Assembly (NCBI RefSeq): GCF_905475395.1
Contig: NC_058339.1
Coordinates: 17,430,001-17,494,000 of the forward strand
Direction: 5' to 3'
Length of the DNA: 64,000 nucleotides
From: Chrysoperla carnea
Taxonomy: Eukaryota > Arthropoda > Insecta > Neuroptera > Chrysopidae
Part shown: in pieces, positions 42,694 through 54,499 of the stretch
Numbering within the stretch: position 1 is the stretch's first letter
How the letters are laid out: each line of letters opens with the position of its first letter
Translations under genes and position numbers: made by a program
The notes under the pieces: model-generated
The model's input: only the letters and a program-made list of their open reading frames with translations
Databases searched by the model: none
What the model was told of the DNA's origin: nothing

Positions 42694-43561
42694 CAGTGAT
42701 GGATTTAGGCCTAGGCCCGGGCCTAGGGCGGCAGAATTTGAAGGGCGACAAAATTTATGAAATGCCAAAACTTTAGAGTCACAAAAAAGTAAAGACAATT
42801 ATAATCCAATTCATTAATCTACTTCTCAATCTGTGTGGGTAAGATGTTAATTTTTTAATCGATAATCGATCAATGATATTCTTTATCGAGTAATGTTCTT
42901 TACTTTCTGTTCCTTTAGTGAGATTAATAATTTCATGTGTATGAAGCATTTTGAAATTATTTAATCCAAATAATTTCTCAATTTGTTTTTAGTGTGAAAT
43001 AAAAATACCGACGATTTGTATGTCCCTGATTTAAAAAAAAAAAAAGTATGGAAACAAAGAAAAAAGTATTGAATGAATATTCACGGAATCTTCGAGATGT
43101 TTATCCGAATGTGGACATTCCTCTCCGTATTTTTTTGAGTATTCCGGCTACAAATTGTTAAGGAGAAAGATCTTTTTCTACTCTTAAAAGGGTAAAAACC
43201 TATTTACGCGTAAGCATAGGTCAAGATAGATTGAATGCACTTGCATTACTGTCTATTGAAGCCCAAATAGTCCAAGAAATTAATTACGACGACATAATTG
43301 ACGTTTTTGCCCGGACCAAAGCCAGGAAAAAGAAATTTTCAAATTGATTAATATTAAAAGAAATATGAATTATTTATCTATCTAAAGTTTATATATATAT
43401 TTATCTGTCTTGTTTATCAGTAATATTTAAAAAATTATATTTCAATAAATTAAGTTACTTTAAAATAAAAAACTGGATCAAAATTAATGAAATTCATTCT
43501 ATCAAAAAGAGCGGCGCATCGAACGGGGCCTAGGGCGGCAGCAAGCCTAAATCCGTCACTG
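42694..43561 (+). mobile_element. Decayed hAT element with exact 8-bp target-site duplication
   Basis: The element is bounded by terminal inverted repeats: left CAGTGATGGATTTAGGC, right (complement) CAGTGACGGATTTAGGC. The 8-base direct repeat TGTATTGT lies directly outside both ends (42686-42693 and 43562-43569), which is the hallmark of hAT transposition. Both subterminal regions contain a cctagggcggca box. The interior holds a remnant of the transposase C-terminus (43048-43347), so the element is an internally deleted hAT copy, 868 bp long. The exact duplication suggests a fairly recent insertion. Confidence 0.92.
43048..43347 (+). pseudogene. hAT transposase C-terminal (dimerisation domain) remnant
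   Basis: This is a 100-codon frame that reads as the hAT-family C-terminal dimerisation region. It contains the phrases LRDVYPNVDIPLRIFLSIP, then TNC*GERSFSTLKRVKTYLR, then GQDRLNALALLSIEAQIV. One in-frame stop, TAA at 43159-43161, falls where the family normally has a small residue just before GERSFS. The frame is otherwise open and ends in TGA at 43345. The catalytic core and the zinc finger are absent, so it cannot encode a working transposase. It is similar to the ZMYM1-like/THAP-less hAT proteins common in insect genomes. The family call rests on recognising the GERSFSxLKRVKxYLR motif. Confidence 0.88.
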
Positions 43562-43569
43562 TGTATTGT

Positions 43570-44917
43570 GTATGTGTGGAGAAATTATTCTCATTTAATA
43601 TTGAGGACAAAGGCACAAACATTGCACAATTTGCACCGGCCTCATGTTATCAGTGTCTATTAAAAATCAATAGTTCTGTTCTAAACAGAATCAAATAAAA
43701 TATTTCATAACAATTGCTCGTTGTTTTATGAAAATAAGTTCGATCGATAATAAAAATTAATTACACGATCAACTAAATCTATTAATTTCAATTTTTAATT
43801 CGACGATTTATAAAATTTATTAAAATACCTTATATAAACCTAACTGCAAATATTGTTTTTTTTATATTTTTGATTATTTATAAAAAATGTTTGACCATGG
43901 ATCTATAAGGCTTTATTTTAGAATTTGTACTTACAAATACGTATAACAGTAAGTTTCGAATGATATTTGAAATAAAAACTTAGGAAGTACAATGTTTTTT
44001 TAAATTCATAGATCCACTATAAATAGACACTGATATAATAATAATTATAAATTATAAGTTATCATGATAAATTTTTAATAGTTCCAGTAGCAAAGTCCAA
44101 GTACATAGCCGGGCCGTATCGATATGCAGCAGGCAGTGAGGGCAGAAAGGCGCAGTTTTTTTTTTTTGATTTTTTTTTTAAGATTTGTCATTTTTTAATA
44201 CTACGTTCATAAATTTGTTCCAACAATTATATTAAATACTAAAAATAATTCCATATACAAATTATGATTGTAGACCGTTTATTTATCGATGCCTATTTAA
44301 AAGAAAAAAAAAAGTTACACAACAAAACCATAGCCAAGTTGAAGAGGTCGTTATAATATTGAGGGGTACAATTTTTGTTTTTGTAGCTAAAATATCTATT
44401 TTATTTTTTTTTTTACTAAATCCCTCTCTCTAAGATAATCAAAATTATGGCTAAAGTATACAGTTTTAAAAGAAATAAACATCTTTTATCAATAAATAAC
44501 AAAAATTCGTTAAAATTTTAAAAATAATATTTAGATGAAACTTATAGTTAGCTATAAATCAAAAATGATTTTGTTAAAAACTGTATGTATGCATTGATTA
44601 TTTTTTTTGTTGGATGCATAGGGAACTTTTATTTTTAAAATAAATTCTTAAAAAAGCAAGAGAGTATTACTTGTCAGAAACTACATTACGGAATCAAAAA
44701 AAACAACATAAATACAATGATATTTTTTTGTATTTCAAGTGAAATCACCACGTGTACCAGCCGTGTGTATATTTAATTTTTGTATAATTTTCAATTTTTT
44801 TTTGTTTTTATCAACATGAAAAACAAAACTTCATCGTATTAATATTTTTGTAAGTAGTACTACTAAATAACAAAGTGAATTATGTAGTTATGGCATAAAA
44901 AAACGAGAGTGGAGGAT
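43570..44917. other. Intergenic DNA; likely vigilin 3' UTR in its right part
   Basis: No coding region is seen. The part next to 44918 should be the vigilin 3' untranslated region on the minus strand. A candidate polyadenylation signal, AATAAA read on the minus strand, lies at 44628-44633. It is AT-rich with several poly-T tracts. Confidence 0.5.
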
Positions 44918-47900
44918 TTAACGACGTAGTCCCCAAGCACCAGAGAATGGTGCTGATTGTGGTGGTGTAGCTTCAGTTGGTGGTGCTTGAGTACCACCAC
45001 GTGGACCAAATGATGGAAATTCTTCAACACTTGCTGTATTTGGAGCTTTTTGTTCCCATGGTGCTCCTTTCACAACAAAACCATTACCAGCTTCACCACC
45101 TTGTTGAGAACCATTTGTCTCTTCGCGATTAGAAGATGGGCGATAGCTTTCCCTCATTTCCGCTTCAGTTACATCTTCCATCTATATCAGAGAAAATTGT
45201 TATAATAAATTATAATTATTTAAATATTTAAAATGAAATACTTACATATTCTTCTTCTAAATTAAGTAAATGATCTTTTGCTTCTTGAACATTATCGTCA
45301 GCACCCATTATAACAACAAGATTAGGATCTGGGTCGTCAGAACGAGGGAATTTAATGTCAACTTTATAATCATCCATGATTTTACGAATGTTACGACCAC
45401 GAAAACCAATAAATCTTGAATGGACTCGTGCATCTAACGATACTTCTTCTCTGACCATATCATTCTAAATAAAATAATTTATATTAAGTTAAAATGAATA
45501 AAAATTTTACATTTCTTGAATGTTCTTTAAATTGTAGTAACTATTATTTCTAACAATAATTATGACCAATAATATGGGGTTCAGTTCTATTACATACCAA
45601 TTCATTAACGATCTTCATAATATCGTCTTTTGCAGCATGCGTTTTCTCTTCATAGCCAGTTATTGTTATGATACGTTCATCGGGATCACCTTTCTTTGGG
45701 AAATTTATTTGAACATTGTGATCAGTACGTATTTTAGTAATAACTGCTCCACGTCGTCCAATAATTTTTGAATGAAACTCGGGGTCAACTTCAATTTTCA
45801 ATTCAAATGATCTTGCGAGACGATCTTCACGATCGGCAAGCAATTGTTTACATTTTTCTTGAATAGCTACTTCAGCATTTTTAACATTAGCAGGCGTACC
45901 GGTGATCTGAATAAACAAAATTTAAATTACCTATTTAATTCTTAATTTTTTGATATATTTTAAATAAAATATTAGTCATTTCAACTTATAAACAAATATA
46001 CAAATACAAAATAATTCGAAAAACATTTTTGGAAAAATATTTTTTCTTTACCTTTATTATATCTAATTTTTGGTCAGCCGGCGAAAGTATGATATGAACA
46101 TCATATGTGTCCATTAACTCACGAACGTCACGTCCTTTTTGACCAATAATTGAACGATGGAAGTCAAATGGCACAGCTACCTCAATGGTAATAGGAACTA
46201 GATCTAAAAGTGCTTGTTTTGCTGCAAGACAATTAGCTTCTTTACCATTAATCCTAATGATATCGCAAGGTTTAACAGCATTTTCATCAATATCTCCATT
46301 TACTTGACCTTCTTGATACGAATCTACAAAGTAAAATTAATAATTACTTTCAAATTAAACAAGGGATTATTCATAAACCATGTGACCGGGTCAAGAGGCG
46401 GTACATAGCGAAAGGGGTGGGTCCAAAGTTGGTAGAAGTAAGCCTCGTAGTTTATAAACACTCCCCAATCAAAACATTAAAAAAAATTGTATGAATTACA
46501 AATCGAGAGAATAAACAAAATTTAGCATAAACGCTTAAGATCGACGGTAGACTCACGACCACTAAAAAAGGTCTTAATTGATAGGTTTTTATTACAGGGG
46601 GTGCTTATGTTCAAACTGTCTATAGGTGCAAAATTTCATAATCCACCTCTATTTAGCTATTATATAATAATAAATTCGTGAGCTATTATTTATATAGATC
46701 GTAATTAAAGATAATTTAACTGTTTTCATGTACACTTAAGTTTCTCATTACGTGATTTCTCCTAATGTTTTTAATATTCGTGCAAAATAAAAAAATTAAT
46801 GATAAAACTTATTTTGTAACTGTCTATCCTAATATTGGTTACAGTGCCGACCTTTATTTTCCACGGTGGCGCAAAGATCTAACTATAAAAGAGTTTTGGA
46901 ATCGATACTTGTAAAAAAATTTATACTTTCGAATTTTGAAATTTTATTTTGATAGCTTTGTGTCCATTTATTCTACGTTTCAAGGACTGAGAGTGTCACC
47001 AAATTAGTGTCGAGTTACATATTTTTCTGAAGGCCAGAAATCAGGAGAATAAATAGAATTAGCTACTCCTTACTGATTATGACTACATTATAATCAAAAT
47101 AAATATTTATAATACAAAAATTTAGTATAGTTACCTCTATCCGGGGACACACTGTATATTCGAATGAATTACTTGCAAATTTAAATTTAATTTGAATACT
47201 AACCTTGAATATCTTTATCTGGAAATTTAATCATAACATCAAATTCAGAAGTTATTTGTTGGACTTTTGATCCTTTAGCACCCATAACAGTACGATGATG
47301 TTTTTGAGGTATAACACAATCGATTGTAACCATTGATTCTAAGTCAGCAACAATTTCTTGTATACGTTGTTTGGCAGCTTCAATACAATCTTTAGCTCCT
47401 TTCAACACTACCCTATCACTTTCAACATTTGGTCGTGGAAAACTAATTGATACACCTCCACACTCTTCAGTGATGCGGTGTAAAACTTCACCCCGCCTGG
47501 CTACAAAGTGCTTATGATGTTGAGGTTTTACAGTCATTTCGCTTTCAACAATATTATCCTAGAAATTATAAAAGTAAGAATAATGATATTTGAAACCTTC
47601 AAAGTGTAATTTGACTGGATAAATAGCTATTTATTTAAAAAATACGTACGATTTCTTTTATGGTTGACTCAAGTTCCGCTTTTGCTTTAAGAACAGCATC
47701 TTGTTTTCCAATGATTGTAATGACTTCTTTATCTTCATCCTTATCAGTTGGAAAAACAATTCGTGCTCCAGTTGCATCACGAATCTTTTTGATACTAGCT
47801 CCATTTTTACCAATTAAGAATTTATGATGTTGTGGTTTAGCACGAACTTCAGCAGTGTAACTTGATAATTGCCGTTCTGATGTTAATTCCAATAATTGTT

Positions 47901-50078
47901 GTTTTGCTCTCTCAACATCATCTTTAGGACCTCGAATACTAACCTGAAAATATTTATTATAAAAAATAAATTCAAAAGATTTTCAAATGGCTCCTTTTTA
48001 AAATCGTAGCCAAATTAGAAAAGCCAACTTACTTTATCACTATTACTTTCGGCAGTGGGAAATTTGATAGTAACACCACCACAGTCTTCCATTATTGAAT
48101 GAATCAATTTTCCACCAGTACCAATAAGGGAATTATAAAATTTAGGTGGAATAGTAATTTCTTCGTTTACAATATTGGCAAGTTCAACTTGAATTTTTTG
48201 AATTCTATCACGTGCTTCTTCAACATTTTCTTTTTTCCCTGTAATTGTTATAACATCGCTGTTGTCACCCTCAGCAGGTAAGTCAATTTTCGTTTGAGTT
48301 TCATCACGAATTTTTCGTATATTTGCTCCTGCTTTACCAATAACAAACTTATGGAATTGTTTAAATATTGGAACATCCACAGAATATGATACTTCATTCA
48401 ATTGTTTGGCACGTTTTAATAAGTATTTTGAACATTTTTCAACTTCATCTTTTGGTCCACGTAATTTAACTAAATCGGGTTTATCACCTGGACCGGGGAA
48501 TGCAATTGCAACTTGTGGAAATTTATCTTTAATTTCTTTAATGTTTGCTCCTTTTGTACCAATAATGCTTTTATAATGTCTTTGATCAATGACAACGTCT
48601 TTTTGTACTTCGTTATCTAGTTTATCAATCATTTCACAAAGTTCTTGTTTCGCCTGTTGAACACCTTCATGATTACCTTCGATTCTAATAATGTTGGTAG
48701 CATCATTTTCGGTTATGTTGATCATAACACCAGTTTCATCTTTCAGCCTATTTACATTTGCTCCACTTTTTCCAATGATATGTTTACAATACTTTGGATC
48801 AACATTTAACTCAACGAATGTGAATTTCGATACTAAGTCATTTACAACACTTTCAATAGATGCTCGAGCTTTTTCAACTTCTTCAGGTTGGCCTTCGATC
48901 TTAATTTTATCTTCTGTAAATTCAACTCGTAATTTTTGGAAATCTCTAGTTAAATCTTTAATATTAGCTCGTTTTGGTCCAATAATATATTTATGAATCC
49001 ATGCCGGTGCTTCAATAATTGCTGTTAGACCTGAATTTGCCTTCTCATACACTTTACTTAATGCTAAACCCAATTTATCATGAGGACCTCTTAAAGTAAT
49101 TGTTCCAGTTGCCGAATCGCTTGGTGGTATTTCAACACTAACATTAGTTTCTTTTAGAATTTCGGCAATAGTACTTCCACGATGACCAACAACATATTTA
49201 TGTTGTGCTTTTGGAACTTCAACTGAAACCGTACCACATTTTTTCACCATATCTTTATGAATAGCTTCAATTTTTGCTTTTGCTAATAAAACACCTTCCT
49301 TTTCACCAGCAATAATAATTTCGTCTTTTTGTACCGAAGGTGGAGGGACATTAATTCGAGCTCCAGTTTCAGCAATCATTGCGTTTAAAGTTTCATTGTA
49401 GGCCCCAAAAATAAATGGATGATAAATTTTTGGAACGGATACACGTTCAAGTGCTTTACGGGATTGTTCTTCGGACCAAATACGTATTTCATGTTCTGCC
49501 TTTTCTACACCTTCTTTAGTTCCAGTTATAGTAATTATTTCAGAACTTTCATTGATATTTGGAACGTGAATTTTAGTTGCTGTTTGTTTTTCCAAATCTT
49601 TAAGTCGTTGTCCAGCTTTACCTAAAATAACTTTATGATGTTCCACTGGAATGGATAATTGCTTACTAGCTTGAGTTTGGAAATGGGTTAGAATTTTTCG
49701 GCGTGCTTCTAACACTTCATTTGTTTTTCCAGTTACCAAAAATGTTAAAGATTGATCTTTACTAGATGAAATTTCAATGTTTGCGCCGGTATCTTTTGAT
49801 ATTTGATAACATGTCCGTGTCGATTCACCTTCACCAAATTTATCGCTATGGTCAAATTTGCGTTCTTCATAAGGTACTCGTACCACTTGAGTAACCGAAG
49901 TGGATCCAACACGCATTTTATTATTCCATTGTCCTTGAGTATTCACATTTGGAACAGGGGTTACAGATTCCGGTAATGCCGGAAATAAGTCGTCGTAACT
50001 GCTTGCAGGGTTTTCATATGACGTAGTTGTTGTTGTAGTAGTAGTAGTAGTAGTTTCTTCCATCACTGCTTGCTGCAT
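44918..50078 (-). CDS. Dp1: Vigilin (multi-KH RNA-binding protein, Dp1/HDLBP type), seven coding exons
   Basis: Vigilin binds RNA through many KH domains and acts in mRNA localisation, stability and translation, tRNA handling and heterochromatin. Coding exons in transcript order are 50078-48033, 47943-47650, 47558-47204, 46323-46052, 45906-45598, 45464-45246 and 45181-44918. All are GT-AG and phases agree, giving 1252 aa (vertebrate vigilin is about 1268). I count 15 KH or KH-like modules: nine in the large first exon, one in exon 2, two in exon 3 and one each in exons 4-6. Intact GXXG loops include GKAG 153-156, GHRG 298-301, GKSG 436-439, GTKG 507-510, GKAG 581-584, GTGG 653-656 and GKNG 727-730. 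Divergent loops are GAYN 225-228, GPKR 367-370 and ARRG 800-803. The C-terminal tail carries the conserved GFVVKGAPW and EEFPSFG motifs. An 11-residue threonine run follows residue 8. Met1 (50078) or Met6 (50063) could start the protein. The next gene upstream is Aly/REF on the same strand. Confidence 0.96.
46324..47203 (-). other. Vigilin intron 3 with several repeat fragments
   Basis: This is the longest vigilin intron (880 bases). It holds a dispersed fragment near 46370-46470 (cattcataaaccatgtgacc-type start and a ggtacatagcg block), part of the palindromic MITE family at about 47065-47125 (cttactgattatgactacat), and a terminal piece of the 56780-type MITE at 47125-47157 (agtatagttacctctatccg). 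No coding sequence is seen inside. Confidence 0.65.
50020..50060 (-). repeat. ACT/ACA codon repeat in vigilin exon 1
   Basis: A trinucleotide tract encodes eleven consecutive threonines (ACT x6, ACA x3, ACT, ACG) right after the acidic start of vigilin. Such tracts often vary in length between individuals. The family does not need it for function. Confidence 0.85.
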
Positions 50079-50119
50079 ATTGATTGGGATGTCCTAATTC
50101 GTGCCAAGTCCTTACAGTA

Positions 50120-51709
50120 ACACTGTAACAGAAACATAAAAACATTTTTAAAACTTTAGTAGAACAAATTTTAAATTCTTGGATTCATTGGATTCTAAGC
50201 TCGGCGTGGTAGTACTCCTAAAATTGAGGGCCTTCAGACGTCGATAATTGTAGGGTTTTGCATTACTATAAAAACGTTAAAGCTAACATTTATCGCATCA
50301 ATAAATAGAACTATCACCAGTGTAACGAAATTTAAACATAAAAAGAAATGGAATGCTAAAAAATAAACTTCTTACTTTTAAACATTCATTCTTATTTTTT
50401 AAATTGAGCATGTCAAAATTAATATACGAAAATTGTGAAATCGATTTAATTTACTTAAATAATTTTAAATTTGTATGGTAAGACAGAAGCCTACAATTAT
50501 TAACTTTTGATAATATTTGTTTGTTATTTGGTGACGAGTAACATACACTATGAGAGTCATTACTGATAATGACTATATGGTAGTCGAAATACATATTTAT
50601 ATAATACAGAATTGATCTAGGATATTGGGGGGGAAAAATAGAAATTTAATTCGAAATATCTTAGAATTCTCATTTATTATTTTACCATAATTTATACACC
50701 ACGATGTAGCAAATAAATAAAATTTTTATTATCAGGATTTAATATATTTAATTCGTTATTCTCGGCAAGTTCTATAAGATTATAAAGTATATTATTAAAC
50801 TTTTCTGCTCGTGCAAGTTTAATCGAGTATTAAAGATATAATGAATCCATTTAACTGAGACAATACACCGTTGATTCGCTTGTGGATCTTTGGCTGTCTA
50901 TAATTCTACGCATTAAACTAAAATTAGCTAATTTAGACCATTTTTGAGCAGAAGTAACTCGAAAAATAATTAGTGTAGTGAAATTGAGAATGCTTAGGTA
51001 TAAAATCAAGTGAAAAGTCTTCAGTGAAATAAATCAAATTGAATTTTTTTTCTCCCAAAAGGCTCTTTGTCTGGCTCTCCATTTTTTTGTTCAAATTCTA
51101 CCACCTTCATTATATTTAGATAATTGCTTTTCAAGTTATTTGTACGCGCAAAGAGCTTAAATCTTCTAAATTTATTCGGGTAATTTTAGTTTCTTCATAA
51201 CCAACAATAATCAAGAGCCAAAAGGTCTTAACGAGGAATATTGTAGCCTCATTTATTAACTTTAATCGTGTTCTCTCTCATGCGTTAATTCTTAGATGCA
51301 AACTTTCTGTTAAGTCTCTAAAAGTCCAATGATTGATTTCGATAAAAATACTGATATTTTCAGTTGAAATCACAAGCTAAATTTATAAGATTAAAGATTA
51401 TTTTATCTTTTTTACAAACAAATTTGCGATAAATCGCAAACCATTTAGCAAATATTTTACCAATTATTCAAATAATTTTGGAATGTCATTTAAAAAAAAA
51501 AAAAAAAAAACATTGTTATCATAAATTCATTATATTCTTATCTTAAGGTTAAACATTCGTAAACAATTAAGTTCACAAACTTTACATGATAAATTTTACT
51601 GACGATAAGTAATTTGAAATATGAAAAACAAGGACTTTTCATAAAGGATGAAAATAACAATGGAAATTTAAGTAATTATTACTTTAGTGTTAAGGTATTT
51701 ATGACATGC
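50120..51709. other. Vigilin upstream region with a MITE fragment
   Basis: No coding sequence is seen. The part next to 50078 should hold the vigilin 5' UTR, probably with an upstream untranslated exon, because splice-acceptor-like sequence is present near 50108-50120 on the minus strand. A fragment of the palindromic MITE family (cattactgataatgactata, then tggtagtcgaaatac and ttgatctaggatattgg) lies at about 50550-50635. The remainder is AT-rich and unique. Confidence 0.5.
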
Positions 51710-51717
51710 TAAATAGG

Positions 51718-52348
51718 CAGGGTCGGATTTAATCTTTTGCCGCCCCATGATTGAAATATCACTCAGTTATGTAGTTTTGATATCTTTAAAAAAAACTATT
51801 GAGTCTCTTTGCACTCATTGTAGAACGTAAGTAGTTTTTAACCTTTTTCTAAAAACGATCGTTCTGCACTACAGTTTGTTACAGCTAACGTAATAAATAT
51901 TCTATTATTGCGATTTCTACGTTTGGAAGCTCAGTGTAAAGGTCGTTTGCTCGCAAAAGTTTCAGAAGATCGGAAGGTCAATTTTTTCCTATCGTTTTTT
52001 CAGTGCAATAAGCATAGCAAAAATACCCAAATTTAAATTTTATGATTCCAGAAAATTAAAAAATCAAATATTACCATTTCAAATCTTCAAAGAAATGAAT
52101 TAATTAAATTTTTTCGAAGACAAATTTTCACTAAAGGTGCCAAAATTATGATTTACAGTATTTCGATTTGACAAATATTGTATAAGTCGAATTTCTTGAA
52201 TTATCTATTAAATAATGTATGATTAATTAAAAAAATAAAAAATTTCCATTGAGAAATTTTGATGACAATAAGAAAATTTTATTCCACTTGCCAAATTTTG
52301 CCGCCCTGGGCACTAGCCCCGACTGCCCCTAGTGAAAATCCACCGCTG
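51718..52348. mobile_element. Short non-autonomous hAT-type element with 8-bp target-site duplication
   Basis: The direct repeat TAAATAGG lies on both sides (51710-51717 and 52349-52356). The termini are CAGGGTCGGATTTAATC on the left and, in complement, CAGCGGTGGATTTTCAC on the right. Both subterminal regions contain the ggcggca box (tgccgcccc near 51738; tgccgccctgggc near 52299), as in the hAT element at 42694. The two elements therefore probably belong to one superfamily group. No transposase remnant is recognised in the 631 bases. The TIRs match less well than those of the 42694 element, but the flanking duplication is exact. Confidence 0.82.
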
Positions 52349-53767
52349 TAAATAGGTACACTTCGCCATTAATACGTAAGCAAACTTTTTTTCAAATTAC
52401 GACGTATCGTTTTATTAACTATTATTAACATAAAATTAGTAAAAATTATCATTGTAATATTGGATGAAAGTTTAATGAATAATCTAATCAGATTTAAGTA
52501 GTAATGGTGAAACGTTAACCTTTAAAAATTTTAAACACCAATTCTTTTAAAATCTTTTCTAAATTATCAAAATTATTTTTTAATTGTATATGAAATAAAT
52601 TAATTAATTAAAAATTAATAAATTTATTAATATCAGAATTTCTATATGTAAGATAATAAATATTGTCTGGTAAAAGCATATGGTAATGACACGTTGCTAT
52701 AAAATTTTCATATGATCTAAAAAATATTTATTCAAGACTAAAATAAATAATCATTCATAAAATTAAACAAATATTAATATAATTTTTGTTAAATTCAAAC
52801 AATATTTTGAATAAATATTTTATAAGATCAGTTGACGTGTCACCTTCGATTTGACGTGGAAATTATTAACTTTTGGTACTTACTGTACTGCATATACAAA
52901 AAAAATCCGTCCTAATTATTGTAAATAATTCATGAGGATTCCCAGTTTCCTTGGAATGTCTTTCTGTAACAAAAAAAAACCGGATAAATATCCCAAAACA
53001 CTTTTTTTTAACTACAACACATTGCAAATATAAACCTCACGTACCGACTGCCAAGTCTAAAATGTGGAAGATTGGATTGCATGCGGACGCAGAGTGGAGT
53101 TACTCTGGTAGAAAGAAACAGAATCTGTTTCAATCTATTACATTGTCTTCGTCTATTTTTTTTTTTTTAAATTATGATTATATGCGTTTTTTATTACATT
53201 AATTCAAACTTATTATTTTTAATTTTTTTGTTTAATAAATTGTTTATTCGTTCTTTTAACACAATAAATTTTTTTTAGAGGTTTTGATGGTATAAAATAT
53301 ATTTTCTTTTTATTTACAATCAATATGACATCTTTTGAGTTTAAGATTTTCGCTAATAATTAAATAATGATATTCGATCAAAGTTGCCTTAGTTCGGATG
53401 TCAATAATGATTCCAAAAAAATTTATAAATTCTTTTATTACATTTAAATTTATTCGAAGAATAATTAACCTTTTTTTGAATAACATAAGTTTAAAAACAC
53501 TTTTTAAACTTTGTAAATATTAATGTGTTTCTAATATTTTTAAATTCATACGATTGCCTACGTGTCTCATGTTCAATTCGATTTAATAAAATATAAATAA
53601 TTCGTTTCGAATTTCGAATTTATAAAACGTTTTTAATATAATTCTTATGTTTATGTTGCAAATCTAATATTTGATGAATTTGAAATGATATTGTATAGGA
53701 GACGACACAACAATCGAATATAAATATTATCGAAGATAATAAATGAGAACTCTAGGATATGTCGAAA

Positions 53768-54037
53768 TAAATTTCGATTTTTGCCCCAATTCCTAGATCA
53801 GTTTTTTGTATTTTTAAAATACGTATTTTCGACTACCAAGTAGTCATCATCAGTAAGAATTAGCTAGTGAATGTTACTCTTTGCTAATTTGGTGGCGGAC
53901 TGCACTCCGCCACCAAATTAGCAAAGAGTAACATTCACTAGCTAATTCTTACTGATGATGACTACTTGGTAGTCGAAAATACGTATTTTAAAAATACAAA
54001 AAACTGATCTAGGAATTGGGGCAAAAATCGAAATTTA
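53768..54037. mobile_element. Near-perfect 270-bp palindromic MITE
   Basis: The sequence is almost its own reverse complement over 270 bases, centred at 53902/53903. The outer ends (taaatttcgatttttgcccc and the complement at 54018-54037) match, and the centre ggcggactgcactccgcc has only two mismatching positions. There is essentially no loop. Fragments of the same family occur at about 50550-50635 and 47065-47125. Such arms form a very stable hairpin in single-stranded DNA or RNA. The near-identity of the arms implies a young copy or gene conversion between them. Confidence 0.93.
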
Positions 54038-54242
54038 TTACAACAATCGAAGTTGATGTATAGGGTGTCGCGCGAATTGAAAAAGCTTCGTTGGAATCCT
54101 TCTTATCTGTTATTCAAATTAACCAGCCATCACTTCAAATGTTTGCTAATTTGAAACATTTAATGAATGATATGTAATAAAACAGAAATTTATTTTTCAT
54201 ACATAACACTACAAATACAATTATTATTGTTGAAATAACAGT

Positions 54243-54476
54243 TATCTTCTGTTCGTTTTTTCCTCAACGTATCTATCTTCACGTTCCATACATGTAATTG
54301 TTCTTTTACAAAATTCTTTAAATACATGCCCACATTTCTCGGGAGTGATTTCTTGAACTGTTTCCCTTAACATCTATTCTAAATGGTCTACATTTCTTAT
54401 CAGTCCTTGATATACCTTTTCTTTTAAATTGCTCCAAGGGAAAATCTATTGGGGTTAAGTCGGGAATTCGAGCTCG
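54243..54476 (-). pseudogene. Mariner/Tc1-type transposase C-terminal remnant
   Basis: Read on the minus strand, the sequence gives FPDLTPIDFPLEQF (resembling the SPDLxPIDFxLW region that holds the last catalytic residues of mariner-like DDE transposases). After a frame change, it gives MLRETVQEITPEKCGHVFKE and then a cysteine/arginine-rich end. The downstream helix pattern, ITPE...F..R...C, is typical of these transposases. Frameshifts break the frame and no N-terminal half is present. The family call is by eye and moderately secure. Confidence 0.65.
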
Positions 54477-54499
54477 CTAAAAAATCATTCTACCATGGA

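Noticed and set aside
45562-45771. Plus-strand frame over vigilin exon 5 and its twin at 55861-56058
   Set aside because: Both are antisense shadows of the KH exon and its copy; they resemble each other only because the exon was duplicated.
53034-53202. Plus-strand frame at 52951-53202 as a small gene
   Set aside because: No conserved feature; it ends in a poly-T tract and has no splice or homology support.
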